Shown: one piece after another, positions 39,048 through 48,854 of the stretch
Layout: the number at the start of each line of letters is the position of its first letter
How positions within the stretch are numbered: the first letter of the stretch is position 1
DNA from: Actinomycetota bacterium
GTDB taxonomy: Bacteria > Actinomycetota > Acidimicrobiia > IMCC26256 > PALSA-610
Length of the DNA: 64,000 nt
NCBI GenBank assembly: GCA_005773635.1
Contig: SXHN01000122.1
Span: 62,001 to 126,000, forward strand
Direction of reading: 5' to 3'
Translations under genes and position numbers: made by a program
The notes under the pieces: generated by a model
Told to the model about the DNA's origin: nothing
Database searches by the model: none
Seen by the model: the letters and a program-made list of their open reading frames with translations, nothing else

Positions 39048-40095
39048 CGGCCTTGGTCGAATGGGTGCCGGATTGACTCGGCGACTTCTCGCCGCAGGTC
39101 ACCAAGTGGTGGCCTACGACGTCAATCAAGATGCGGTCGCAACCCTGGCTGCCAATGGTGCAACCCCAGCGGCTTCCCTCCAACAAGTTGCAGAGTTGCT
39201 CACCGCGCCGCGAGCCGTATGGGTCATGGTTCCCGCAGCGTATACAGATTCCACGATCACCGACCTCAGCGCCATCCTGCAGCCCGGCGACGTCGTGATT
39301 GACGGCGGCAACAGCGACTGGCGCGACGACATCATTCGAGCCGAACAACTCGCCGACCGCTCCATCGACTACCTCGATATCGGCACCAGCGGCGGTGTTT
39401 GGGGTGAGGCGCGCGGTTTTTGTTTGATGATCGGCGGCCCTGCCAACGTCGTCGAACGGCTCGCTGCGATATTCAGCACTCTCGCGCCCGGAATCGCAAC
39501 CGCTCCCCGATCGCAGCACCGCACTGGCGCTCCAATCACAGCCGAAGACGGATGGCTGCACTGCGGGCCAACCGGCGCTGGCCACTTCGTCAAGATGATC
39601 CACAACGGCATCGAATACGGACTCATGGCCGCCTACGCCGAAGGCCTCGCCGTCCTCGCAGCTGCGGGCTCAGGCGACATCGACCAACACCACAGTGCCG
39701 AAACTGCGCCGCTGGCCCACCCCGAACACTTTCGCTACTCATTCGACCTCGCCGCCGTCACAGAACTTTGGCGCCGCGGAAGCGTGGTTCCATCATGGCT
39801 CCTCGACCTGCTCGCCAATGCCCTAGCGGAGTCGCCCAACCTCACCGAATTCGCTGGGCGGGTGTCAGACTCCGGTGAAGGCCGCTGGACTGCCGAAGCC
39901 TCGATAGCGCTTGGAGTCCCCACGCCGGTGCTCACTGCTGCGCTGCAAAGCCGTTTTGCGTCGCAAGGCAACGCGCTGTTCGCGGGCAAGGCTCAGTCTG
40001 CGTTACGCAAACAGTTTGGAGGCCATTTCGAACTTCCGCCGTCGGATGACAGTCCCGGCGAACCATCGAGCACCGGCGCTTCGAGTCCGCCGTGA
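39031..40095 (+). CDS. gnd: 6-phosphogluconate dehydrogenase (decarboxylating, short form)
   Basis: MQIAMVGLGRMGAGLTRRLL; VIDGGNSDWRDD; GPTGAGHFVKMIHNGIEYGLM. Confidence 0.9.
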   Translation: MQIAMVGLGRMGAGLTRRLLAAGHQVVAYDVNQDAVATLAANGATPAASLQQVAELLTAPRAVWVMVPAAYTDSTITDLSAILQPGDVVIDGGNSDWRDDIIRAEQLADRSIDYLDIGTSGGVWGEARGFCLMIGGPANVVERLAAIFSTLAPGIATAPRSQHRTGAPITAEDGWLHCGPTGAGHFVKMIHNGIEYGLMAAYAEGLAVLAAAGSGDIDQHHSAETAPLAHPEHFRYSFDLAAVTELWRRGSVVPSWLLDLLANALAESPNLTEFAGRVSDSGEGRWTAEASIALGVPTPVLTAALQSRFASQGNALFAGKAQSALRKQFGGHFELPPSDDSPGEPSSTGASSPP

Positions 40096-40790
40096 CGCTT
40101 CGCCTGCACGTTTACCCCGACGTGCAGCAACTCGCGCGCGCCGCTGCGGACGCAGTCGCCAGTGAAATCGGCTGGGCCATCAATCGACGCGGCGTCGCGT
40201 TCATCGCGGTCTCCGGTGGAACGACGCCATGGCAGATGCTTGAAGCACTTCGTCACCATCCAATCGAGTGGTCCCATACACACATCTTCCAAGTCGATGA
40301 GCGCAATGCTGGCATCGATTCGCCAGACCGCAACAGCACGCAAATCCGACAAGCGCTCACCGATCGTATCGAGATCCCTCAATCAAATCTCCACTTCGTC
40401 CCGATCACCGGAGACCTTGAACACGACGCCGATCAGTACGCTCACGAAATCGACGCGGTGGTGGGTGGAGTCTTCGACCTCATACATCTCGGCCTCGGCG
40501 ACGATGGACACACCGCGTCGCTGGTGCCTGACGATCCCGTCTTGGCCGTTCAAGACGCATCTACTGCCGTCACCGACACCTACCGGGGGTACCGAAGGGT
40601 CACGTTGACGTATCCCGTTATCAACGCGGCACGCAACCTTCTGTGGCTCACCAATGGTCATTCCAAAGCAAAGCCGCTCTCACAACTCCTCGACCAAAAC
40701 GCTGCCATCCCCGCCGGACGAGTGCTGCAAACCAATGCACAAGTGTTTTGCGACGAGGCCGCCGTGACAGCCGCCGGCGCCGACGGGTAA
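40092..40790 (+). CDS. pgl: 6-phosphogluconolactonase
   Basis: AVSGGTTPWQML; FQVDERN; LGLGDDGHTASLVPDDP; GTG start. Confidence 0.88.
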   Translation: MTLRLHVYPDVQQLARAAADAVASEIGWAINRRGVAFIAVSGGTTPWQMLEALRHHPIEWSHTHIFQVDERNAGIDSPDRNSTQIRQALTDRIEIPQSNLHFVPITGDLEHDADQYAHEIDAVVGGVFDLIHLGLGDDGHTASLVPDDPVLAVQDASTAVTDTYRGYRRVTLTYPVINAARNLLWLTNGHSKAKPLSQLLDQNAAIPAGRVLQTNAQVFCDEAAVTAAGADG

Positions 40791-40880
40791 CGTGCTACGG
40801 CCGTCGCCCGACGTCGGCGACATGTCCGCGAACGTGGCTCACTCCACCCTGGAGTTAGCTCAGTACGAAAGAAGATCCGC

Positions 40881-41966
40881 ATGCGCGCAGCACTGTTCCT
40901 TGAAACCGGTGGCGATTTATCAATCGAAAACGTGGAGCCCACTGCTCCGGGCCCTCGCGATGTCCTTGTGCAACTCGAAGCCAGCGGCGTGTGCCACTCC
41001 GACCTTTCCATCAAAAACGGTTTCGTCCCGATGATGCCCGGCATGATCCTCGGCCACGAAGGTGCAGGCGTTGTAGTCGACGTCGGCGCGGAGGTCACGA
41101 AGGTGAAAAAGGGCGACAAAGTCATTGCCTCGTTTATTCCTGCATGCGGCGTTTGTATTCCATGCCTCGGAGATAAATCACACCTCTGCGACAGCGAACT
41201 AGAAGTGATGATGGCCGGTCGCGGTACTCGGGCCGACGGCTCTGGCTACACCGCGATGACGGGTCTCGGCACCTTTGCCGAAGCCATGACCGTCAACCAG
41301 AGTTCAGTCGTGAAGGTCGAAACCGATGTCCCGTTCGACCAACTCGCGCTGATCGGTTGCGGTGTCACCACCGGCGTCGGTGCTGCTCTCAACACCGCCA
41401 AAGTGCACCCCGGTGCCACCGTCGCCATCATTGGTTGTGGAGGTGTTGGCCTCTCGGTGTTGCAAGGTGCGCGTATCGCTGGCGCTTCGCGAATCATTGC
41501 TATCGACCAGGGCGAAGAAAAGCGTGCGGTTTCTACATCGCAAGGCGCAACTGACTACGTAGACGGTCTCCAGGGCGACCCCGTCGCACAGGTCATGCAA
41601 CTCACATCTGGTCGCGGCGCCGACTACGTATTCGAGGTAACAATCGGTTCGCCTGAGGCACTCGCGCAGGCCTACGGCATGACTCGCAAGGGCGGAACCA
41701 TGGTGATGGTTTCAATGCCGCGCATGGAAGGGCAGTTCGCGATCTCGACCTTCGATCTGTTCTACAGCGAAAAGACGATCAAAGGCTGCAAGTACGGCTC
41801 GGCGCAGGTACGTCGCGATTTCCAGCGCTTCGTTGACCTGACCGAAACCGGCCGACTCGACCTCGGCAACATGGTGTCTCGTCACATCAAACTCGATGAG
41901 GTCAACGACGCATTCGGTGCAATGGAACGCCGCGAAGTAGTGCGGAGCGTCATCACTTCGTTCTAA
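40881..41966 (+). CDS. zinc-dependent alcohol dehydrogenase
   Basis: ASGVCHSDLSIKNG; GHEGAGVVVDVG; C4 structural zinc region CGVCIPCLGDKSHLC. Confidence 0.9.
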   Translation: MRAALFLETGGDLSIENVEPTAPGPRDVLVQLEASGVCHSDLSIKNGFVPMMPGMILGHEGAGVVVDVGAEVTKVKKGDKVIASFIPACGVCIPCLGDKSHLCDSELEVMMAGRGTRADGSGYTAMTGLGTFAEAMTVNQSSVVKVETDVPFDQLALIGCGVTTGVGAALNTAKVHPGATVAIIGCGGVGLSVLQGARIAGASRIIAIDQGEEKRAVSTSQGATDYVDGLQGDPVAQVMQLTSGRGADYVFEVTIGSPEALAQAYGMTRKGGTMVMVSMPRMEGQFAISTFDLFYSEKTIKGCKYGSAQVRRDFQRFVDLTETGRLDLGNMVSRHIKLDEVNDAFGAMERREVVRSVITSF

Positions 41967-41985
41967 TCCATACACGTTGTGCGAG

Positions 41986-42017
41986 ACGGGCCCCTCTAAC
42001 CGAGAGGGGCCCGTTTC
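41986..42017 (+). terminator. intrinsic terminator
   Basis: ACGGGCCCCTCT-AACCG-AGAGGGGCCCGT followed by TTC. Confidence 0.75.
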
Positions 42018-42035
42018 GGTTCAGAAGGTGCGCGC

Positions 42036-43586
42036 ATGTATCCCGGACACTGGGCACTCGAAACTCCAGACAAAGTCGCGTACGTCTTGGCACACGCGGG
42101 CACCGAAGTCACGTACCGCGAGTTAAACGACCGTTCCAACCAATGTGCACAGATGATGTGGGCCGCCGGGCTTCGCTTCGGCGACCACATCGCAATTCTG
42201 ATGGACAACAACGACCGATATCTCGAAGTCTGCTGGGCCGCACAACGCATGGGCCTGCACTACACCGCTATCAACTGGCATTTCACTGCCGACGAAACCG
42301 CGTACATCATCGATGACTGCGATGCTCAGGCTCTTTTTGTCAGCGCAGGCACCGCGCAAGTGGCATCCGAACTTACGGCGACAATGGATCGCGTCCGGCT
42401 CCGCCTCAGTATCGGATGCGACATTGCGGGATACGACCGTTACGAAACAACTATCGAGCAGTTCCCCGCAAGTGCCGTCGAGGAGGAATACGAAGGCACA
42501 CCGATGCTGTATTCATCCGGCACCACAGGCCGACCGAAAGGCATCAAATACAGCCTTGAACGAGTCCCGATGGGCAAGATGCCAAACAACCTCACCTTGA
42601 TAACATCGATGTTCGGATTCAACCAAGACTCCGTGTATCTCTCGCCTGCTCCTCTGTACCATTCCGCTCCGTTGTTCTATTGCATGAGCACCCTGCGCCT
42701 CGGTGGGACGGTCGTGATCATGGAACGTTTCGATGCCCTTGATGCATTGCGCTGCATTGAGAAGTTCCGGGTTACGTGTAGCCAGTGGGTTCCTACGCAC
42801 TTCGTTCGAATGTTCAAACTCACCGAGGACGAGCGAACCCGTCACGACTTAACCTCACTCGTGAGCGCAGTCCACGCCGCCGCACCATGCCCGGTGGAAA
42901 TCAAACAGAAGATGCTCGATTGGTGGGGCCCGATTGTGTGGGAGTATTACTCATCCACCGAGGGCGCCGGCGCCACAATCGTTTCTCCACAAGATTGGCT
43001 GGCGCATCCGGGAACAGTCGGGCGCAGCGCAGTCGGCACAATCCATATCCTCGACGACGAAGGCGCGCCACTTCCTCCCGGCGAGTCGGGCACCGTGTGG
43101 TTCGAGTCCGCATCGGGACGTCCTGGGTTTCGGTACCACAAAGATGATGCAAAGACCGAGGACGCCATCGACGATCGAGGTTGGTCAACCGTCGGAGATA
43201 TGGGATACCTCGACGAAGATGGTTACCTCTTTCTCACGGACCGCCGCACGTTCATGATCATCTCTGGCGGCGTCAACATCTACCCTCAGGAAGCCGAAAA
43301 CCTTCTCATCACACACCCGTCGGTGTACGACGTCGCCGTCTTCGGAATTCCCGACCCAGAAATGGGCGAACGCGTTCACGCGGTCGTGCAACCAATCGAT
43401 ATGGCAAATGCGGGGTTGCAACTCGAACAAGAATTGTTAGCGTTTTGCCACTCGCATCTCGCCAAGTACAAATGTCCGCTGGCGATCGATTTTGACGCAG
43501 AGCTTCCTCGTCAGCCGACCGGAAAGTTGTACAAGCGCCTCATTCGCGATCGATACTGGGGCAACCACGATTCGCGGATCGTATAA
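42036..43586 (+). CDS. acyl-CoA synthetase (AMP-forming)
   Basis: MLYSSGTTGRPKGIKY; GDMGYLDEDGYLFLTDRRTFMIISGGVNIYPQEAE; PRQPTGKLYKR. Confidence 0.92.
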   Translation: MYPGHWALETPDKVAYVLAHAGTEVTYRELNDRSNQCAQMMWAAGLRFGDHIAILMDNNDRYLEVCWAAQRMGLHYTAINWHFTADETAYIIDDCDAQALFVSAGTAQVASELTATMDRVRLRLSIGCDIAGYDRYETTIEQFPASAVEEEYEGTPMLYSSGTTGRPKGIKYSLERVPMGKMPNNLTLITSMFGFNQDSVYLSPAPLYHSAPLFYCMSTLRLGGTVVIMERFDALDALRCIEKFRVTCSQWVPTHFVRMFKLTEDERTRHDLTSLVSAVHAAAPCPVEIKQKMLDWWGPIVWEYYSSTEGAGATIVSPQDWLAHPGTVGRSAVGTIHILDDEGAPLPPGESGTVWFESASGRPGFRYHKDDAKTEDAIDDRGWSTVGDMGYLDEDGYLFLTDRRTFMIISGGVNIYPQEAENLLITHPSVYDVAVFGIPDPEMGERVHAVVQPIDMANAGLQLEQELLAFCHSHLAKYKCPLAIDFDAELPRQPTGKLYKRLIRDRYWGNHDSRIV

Positions 43587-43590
43587 GTCC

Positions 43591-44703
43591 GTGGATTTCC
43601 GCTGGTCTGAAGATCTCCTCGCACTTCGCGAACAAGCCCAAACATTTGCCGATCAGGCCACCGCGCACATCGACATCCTTGAAGACTCATGGCTCGTCGG
43701 CTATTCGCGCGAAGTCTCACAACAACTCGGCGATCGTGGGTGGCTCGGCACCACTTGGCCCACCGAAGTGGGAGGCGGAGGAAAATCCTCGCTCTATCGA
43801 TTCGTGTTGGCCGAAACACTGATCTCAGCCGGCGTACCAGTGGCGGCGAGTTGGTTCGCAGATCGACAAATCGGGCCCGTACTGCTGGGCTACGGAACGG
43901 CTGCGCAGCAACAGCAATTCCTCCCCGACATACTGGCGGGACGATCATCGTGGTGTATCGGCATGAGTGAACCTGACGCCGGATCCGATGTAGCCGGCAT
44001 CCGCACACAGGCTGTACGAGACGGCTCTGACTTCGTGGTGAATGGCGCCAAAGTTTGGACTTCGTTCGCGGCGGTCGCGGACTGGTGTTACCTCATCTGT
44101 CGCACAAATCCTGATTCGACCGTGCCTGGTCACCGCGCGATGTCTGAGCTGATCGTCGACATGTCGACCCCAGGTATCAAAGTTTCGCCAATTCGCGATA
44201 TGACTGACAGCTCCCACTTTTGTGAAGTCATCTTCGAAAACGTCAGAGTCCCAGCCGATCACCTTGTGGGAACGCTGCACGGCAGCTTCGGTCAGACAAT
44301 GCGTCAGCTTGAACACGAACGGGGAGGCATCGACCGACTCGCCTCCAATGCTGCGCTCTATCGCGACACGTTGAAGTCCCTCGACACAGCGACATTGGAA
44401 TCGCCAGTCGTTCGCCAAAGCATCGCGGCCATCGAGTCGAGGTACAGCATTGGACGCTTGATGGTGTTGCGCGAAGTGCTGGGGCAAGCGCCCCCGAGTT
44501 TTTCCGCGGCGACCAAAACGTGGTGCACTGAATTCGAACAGACCGTCGCGACATTCTGCGCCGCGCACAATGGCGCCGACTCGATGCTGTGGAACCGAGT
44601 GGCCCGCGGCGTGTGTTACGCACCGGCATACACCATCATGGGCGGCACCACACAGGTGCTCCGCAACATCATCGCGGAGCGCGTACTCGGGCTGCCACGT
44701 TGA
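43591..44703 (+). CDS. acyl-CoA dehydrogenase
   Basis: CIGMSEPDAGSDVAGIRTQAVRDGSDFVVNGAKVWTSFA; C-terminal IMGGTTQVLRNIIAERVLGLPR; GTG start. Confidence 0.9.
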   Translation: MDFRWSEDLLALREQAQTFADQATAHIDILEDSWLVGYSREVSQQLGDRGWLGTTWPTEVGGGGKSSLYRFVLAETLISAGVPVAASWFADRQIGPVLLGYGTAAQQQQFLPDILAGRSSWCIGMSEPDAGSDVAGIRTQAVRDGSDFVVNGAKVWTSFAAVADWCYLICRTNPDSTVPGHRAMSELIVDMSTPGIKVSPIRDMTDSSHFCEVIFENVRVPADHLVGTLHGSFGQTMRQLEHERGGIDRLASNAALYRDTLKSLDTATLESPVVRQSIAAIESRYSIGRLMVLREVLGQAPPSFSAATKTWCTEFEQTVATFCAAHNGADSMLWNRVARGVCYAPAYTIMGGTTQVLRNIIAERVLGLPR

Positions 44704-44723
44704 GAATTCGCTAGCTTCATTCC

Positions 44724-45254
44724 ATGACTCGAATGGCACTCGCACGACAGATCTACGACACTGCACACATAACCGGCACGTTCACATTGCGGTCTGGAGT
44801 TGTCAGCAACGAGTACTTCGACAAATACCTATTCGAATCAAAGCCCGGTTTGCTGCTTGAAATTGCCGAGGCTCTAGCGCCGCTTGTACCCGATTCGATC
44901 GACGCGCTCGCGGGGCTCGAACTGGGAGGTGTGCCGATCGCAACCATGTTGTCGCAGGTCACCGGCATCCCAGCATTGTTCGTGCGCAAAACGGCAAAAG
45001 AATACGGCACCTGTCGACTCGCTGAGGGAGGCGATATCGACGGCCAACATCTTTGTATCGTTGAGGATGTCATCACTTCCGGCGGTGCAGTGATCGACGC
45101 AGTGCGCGAACTTCGCAACGAAGGTGCGCTGGTCACACAGGGAGTCTGCGTCATCGATCGCGAGTCGGGCGGCTTGGCCAACCTTGCGTCGATTGATATT
45201 GCGATCAAGCCGCTCTTTACAATGACCGAACTCAATGCCGCCGCGCGCGACTAA
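44724..45254 (+). CDS. pyrE: orotate phosphoribosyltransferase
   Basis: GTFTLRSGVVSNEYFDKYLFES; IVEDVITSGGAVIDAV. Confidence 0.92.
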   Translation: MTRMALARQIYDTAHITGTFTLRSGVVSNEYFDKYLFESKPGLLLEIAEALAPLVPDSIDALAGLELGGVPIATMLSQVTGIPALFVRKTAKEYGTCRLAEGGDIDGQHLCIVEDVITSGGAVIDAVRELRNEGALVTQGVCVIDRESGGLANLASIDIAIKPLFTMTELNAAARD

Positions 45255-45577
45255 CTCCGACATTCCGCGACGAGAGCCTTCGCGAAGGCTTTGTCGTCAT
45301 TAGTTGCGTTGCTTTGCGATGCAAACACATTGCGCACATACAAACGAGCCGCATCCGGATTGACCCGATCTACCTGTTCAGCGTTGTTGAGCTTGACGTA
45401 TCGATCACTGAATCGCTTCGTAAGGCCATCGAGGACACATTTGGCTTGAGGCTCAGTCAACCCGCTCTTCAATAAATCGCTCGTCGCCTCGGCCACTGTG
45501 TACTCGTCGGTGGCGCAACCTGCGAGGCCCGCCACGACCAACCCAACACTTACAAGCCGAGCCAACCGTTTCATCAA
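45251..45577 (-). CDS. small lipoprotein of unknown function
   Basis: signal peptide with VAGLAGCA lipobox. Confidence 0.6.
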   Translation of the reverse strand: MMKRLARLVSVGLVVAGLAGCATDEYTVAEATSDLLKSGLTEPQAKCVLDGLTKRFSDRYVKLNNAEQVDRVNPDAARLYVRNVFASQSNATNDDKAFAKALVAECRS

Positions 45578-45619
45578 CGTCGAGCCTAGGCAACAGCTGA
45601 GCCGAGGTTCGGGTGCAAG

Positions 45620-46852
45620 CTAGAAGCTTATTTCGGGATTGAGTAACCACAGTGTGTTGAGAAACGCCATCGCTGCGAAATACAAGCGACGCTGCTCCCC
45701 GTCGAAGGCTGCCGCATCAAGGCAAGCAAGTGTGTACTTCACAAGATGTGCATCTGCATGCACGGCCGCTCGATTCACCAATACAGCGGTGAGGTCATCC
45801 AGGAATTCTTCCGGGGCAAGCCACATCACCGCAGCTGCAGATTGCGGCGACACGTCCAACGCCGCAATAGCCCTTCCGACGTCGACTACGTCAGCCGGCG
45901 TCACTTCATGGGTCGGCACAAACCGAGTGGGCAGATCAACCGCGCTCAACGCGGCGCGAAACCCGACGACGTACGTCGCCGCAACCGCAACTGCGGCTTT
46001 CTTCATGCTTGGTGCGGTACCCAGCGCTCCTTGGGTCATCGTCAAGCAGTGGCTCCAGCCATAGGCGGAATGGGTCGTGGGCTCGGCAAGCATCGACAGC
46101 GCAGCGGCTCGCAACAGTACGCGCGCGGCATCACCCAACGCTTCGGCAGCGACCGGACCCGCTAACAAATTGCTCGCCATTTGGTTCTGTTCAGCTTGGT
46201 GCATGATCGGAAAAATAAAACTGCTGCCTGGAATGCCGAGTTGAGGCACATGCTGCAACGATTCGCGCAGCGATACCGCCTCAGGTTGCATCTCCAAGAA
46301 ATCTTGGTCGCTCACCCACTGCATGCGCAGTGCGGAATTACGCGCCAACTCGCGAACCAATGGCCGCAGCGTGTGTGCAAGGTCTCCTCCGCGCGGAGCG
46401 ACTCGGGGCAGTAGGTACAAGAAAATCGAACCGTGAGCGGCGGCGGCGAGACTTGGTAACACTGTCGGGGCGAGCAACGCACCAAGCTGATGGGGGCGCG
46501 CTGCTCCAGCGAGAAAACGTGCGGCAGCATCCGCGCTCTCCAGGTCGCTCGCGTCTACTGCTGCAGCAAGATACTCGGCTGCGATATTCAACGAGTCAAA
46601 CGAGCGCACCGCTGGATCTGGAGCTGGCGGCGAAAAGCGTTCATACTCCGCAGCCATATCAGCAATGCGCGATCGTGCCACGATCCGATTCGATTCGTTC
46701 ACCATCGGCAGCAACGCCGCACGAGCGGTCAACTCAAGTGGGGCGTGCAGCACGAAGGAGTTTGCTGGTGCTTCTCGCGGAATCGCAATTTGGCGCGCAA
46801 CCGTATCCACCAGTTGAGCATCCGACCATTCAGAGTATGAGAAGCTTGTCAT
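45620..46852 (-). CDS. uncharacterised protein divergent from soxR
   Basis: long ORF, HAYGWSHC-like SAYGWSHCLTMTQGAL stretch; family not identified. Confidence 0.65.
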   Translation of the reverse strand: MTSFSYSEWSDAQLVDTVARQIAIPREAPANSFVLHAPLELTARAALLPMVNESNRIVARSRIADMAAEYERFSPPAPDPAVRSFDSLNIAAEYLAAAVDASDLESADAAARFLAGAARPHQLGALLAPTVLPSLAAAAHGSIFLYLLPRVAPRGGDLAHTLRPLVRELARNSALRMQWVSDQDFLEMQPEAVSLRESLQHVPQLGIPGSSFIFPIMHQAEQNQMASNLLAGPVAAEALGDAARVLLRAAALSMLAEPTTHSAYGWSHCLTMTQGALGTAPSMKKAAVAVAATYVVGFRAALSAVDLPTRFVPTHEVTPADVVDVGRAIAALDVSPQSAAAVMWLAPEEFLDDLTAVLVNRAAVHADAHLVKYTLACLDAAAFDGEQRRLYFAAMAFLNTLWLLNPEISF

Positions 46853-46855
46853 GAT

Positions 46856-46885
46856 CCTAAAGTACAAGTTAAAGTGAACTTTAGG
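46856..46885. promoter_or_regulatory. candidate SoxR operator
   Basis: CCTAAAGT-N14-ACTTTAGG between divergent genes. Confidence 0.55.
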
Positions 46886-46921
46886 TCAAGGCACTTTCCG
46901 AATATTCTTTGGAGTCTCCAG

Positions 46922-47383
46922 ATGAACTCGAACGAATGGCTATCAATCGGCGAACTCAGTCATCGCACCGGTGTCGCGTCATCGGCATTGCGGTACTACG
47001 AGACCCAAGGGCTCATTACTGCATCCCGAAGCGAAGGCGGCCAACGACGATTTCCACGAGAAGTCTTGCGCAGAGTCGGCTTTATCAAGATCGCGCAAGG
47101 TATCGGTCTCGAGCTCGAACAGATCCAAGCTTGTTTGGTCTCGCTACCGAATTCCCGCACGCCCACGAAGGCGGACTGGGAGCGGCTTTCGCGGAGTTGG
47201 AAGCCGCTCCTCGATGAACGAGTCGCGACGCTCGCGCGCCTGCGCGACCAGCTCAGCGATTGCATCGGATGCGGGTGCCTCTCACTGCGATCGTGCGCGC
47301 TGTACAACCCCGACGACAGTGCAGCACGCTACGGCCCGGGTGCTCGCTATCTGCTCGGCGACATTCCGAGCTCACGTACCTGA
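46922..47383 (+). CDS. soxR: SoxR-type redox-sensing MerR regulator
   Basis: LSIGELSHRTGVASSALRYYETQGLI; [2Fe-2S] motif CIGCGCLSLRSC. Confidence 0.92.
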   Translation: MNSNEWLSIGELSHRTGVASSALRYYETQGLITASRSEGGQRRFPREVLRRVGFIKIAQGIGLELEQIQACLVSLPNSRTPTKADWERLSRSWKPLLDERVATLARLRDQLSDCIGCGCLSLRSCALYNPDDSAARYGPGARYLLGDIPSSRT

Positions 47384-47435
47384 CATCGATCGCGCGCATG
47401 TTCGTGTCCGAGCAATTCATCGCTAGCATGCGCCA

Positions 47436-48854
47436 GTGACCGTTGACCGCGCACCGAAACCACATCGCGGCACAAGCACATCGAACTTCGGAGTTGGGGC
47501 ACGCGAAAACCACGATTCCAGCGCTTTTTATGAACGCTTCCGCGCGCCCGTGATCTCCGACGATTCCGAAGTGCATCCCCCCCAAGCCATCACGCAACCC
47601 TTTGTGTGCGGAGACGCTCGAAACATGGATTCGGTGGCCGATGGGTCAGTTGCGCTCGTCGTGACGTCTCCGCCCTACTTCGCAGGTAAGCAGTACGAAC
47701 AAGAATTGGAACGCGAAGGAATTCCTGCCTCGTATCTTGAGTACCTCGAAATGTTGACTGACGTTTTTCGAGAATGCGTCCGCACGTTGGAGCCCGGGGG
47801 TCGCATCGCTGTCAATGTCGCCAATCTCGGCCGCAAGCCGTACCGCAGCTTGTCGGCTGACGTGATCCGCATTCTCGAACACGACTTGGGATTGCTCTTG
47901 CGTGGCGAAGTCATCTGGCAAAAAGGTGACGGAGCTAGTGGTTCGTGCGCGTGGGGTTCATTTCGCAGCGCGGCCAACCCAGTGCTGCGCGACATCTCAG
48001 AACGGATCATCGTCGCCAGTAAAGGGCGTTTCGACCGTGCGCACTCGACAAAGCAACGATCCAGCCAGGGCCTTCCGTTCGAAAACACGATCGCCACAGA
48101 AGACTTCATGGCACTAACCCTCGACGTTTGGTCCATTCCCGCCGAAAGCGCTCGGCGAGTTGGGCATCCGGCGCCATTCCCAGTCGAACTGCCGGAACAA
48201 CTCATTCGTCTCTACACCTTCGCCGGTGATCTTGTCTTGGATCCATTTATGGGTAGCGGATCCGCGCTTGTCGCAGCATCGCGTTTGGGACGCCGCTATG
48301 TCGGCTACGACCTTGACCCGAGTTACGTCGAAATCGCGAAAAATCGCGTGGAGCAAGAAGGTTCGCCGGCGATCACATCGAAATTAGATGTTGCACCGAA
48401 CCAAGCCGCTGCTGCAAAAGTGGTCGAGGCCGCAATCGAATCAGCTGGGTTCACCATTGCTGGTCGCGACGTTCGTATCGCGCGCACGGGTGTGGTGATT
48501 CCGTTCGTCGTCGCCGACCAAACCGACCAAACCTGGCACATCGACGTCGCGGGACCAAACACCTCGCACCGCGCCGGTATGGCACGCACCGAAGTCGTCT
48601 GGAAAACGCTCGGGCGCGCGTCTGCAACCGCGATCGCTCGGGGTGGCATTCGCTTGCTCGTGCTCACCGCTGCGCCGCCGCGGCGGCCTAGCGAAGGCGA
48701 CACCGCATTGCGCGCAGCCGGACCCACCGCCATTTTCGACGTCATCAATTTCCGTTCGGAAGCGGCCGTGCAGCGGTTGGCCTACTACGCCACATCCGGG
48801 GGGATTGCGGGGCCTGAGATCGGATTCTGGACCTCTCAAGATTTGAAGAGCTAA
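47436..48854 (+). CDS. beta-class DNA methyltransferase with extra C-terminal domain
   Basis: TSPPYFAGK (motif IV) precedes LDPFMGSGSALVAA (motif I); ~160-aa C-terminal extension. Confidence 0.85.
   Translation: MTVDRAPKPHRGTSTSNFGVGARENHDSSAFYERFRAPVISDDSEVHPPQAITQPFVCGDARNMDSVADGSVALVVTSPPYFAGKQYEQELEREGIPASYLEYLEMLTDVFRECVRTLEPGGRIAVNVANLGRKPYRSLSADVIRILEHDLGLLLRGEVIWQKGDGASGSCAWGSFRSAANPVLRDISERIIVASKGRFDRAHSTKQRSSQGLPFENTIATEDFMALTLDVWSIPAESARRVGHPAPFPVELPEQLIRLYTFAGDLVLDPFMGSGSALVAASRLGRRYVGYDLDPSYVEIAKNRVEQEGSPAITSKLDVAPNQAAAAKVVEAAIESAGFTIAGRDVRIARTGVVIPFVVADQTDQTWHIDVAGPNTSHRAGMARTEVVWKTLGRASATAIARGGIRLLVLTAAPPRRPSEGDTALRAAGPTAIFDVINFRSEAAVQRLAYYATSGGIAGPEIGFWTSQDLKS

Noticed and set aside
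45270-45300. AGCCTTCGCGAAGGCT palindrome as terminator of pyrE
   Set aside because: Lies inside the coding end of the convergent lipoprotein gene and has no T tract; may be a coding coincidence
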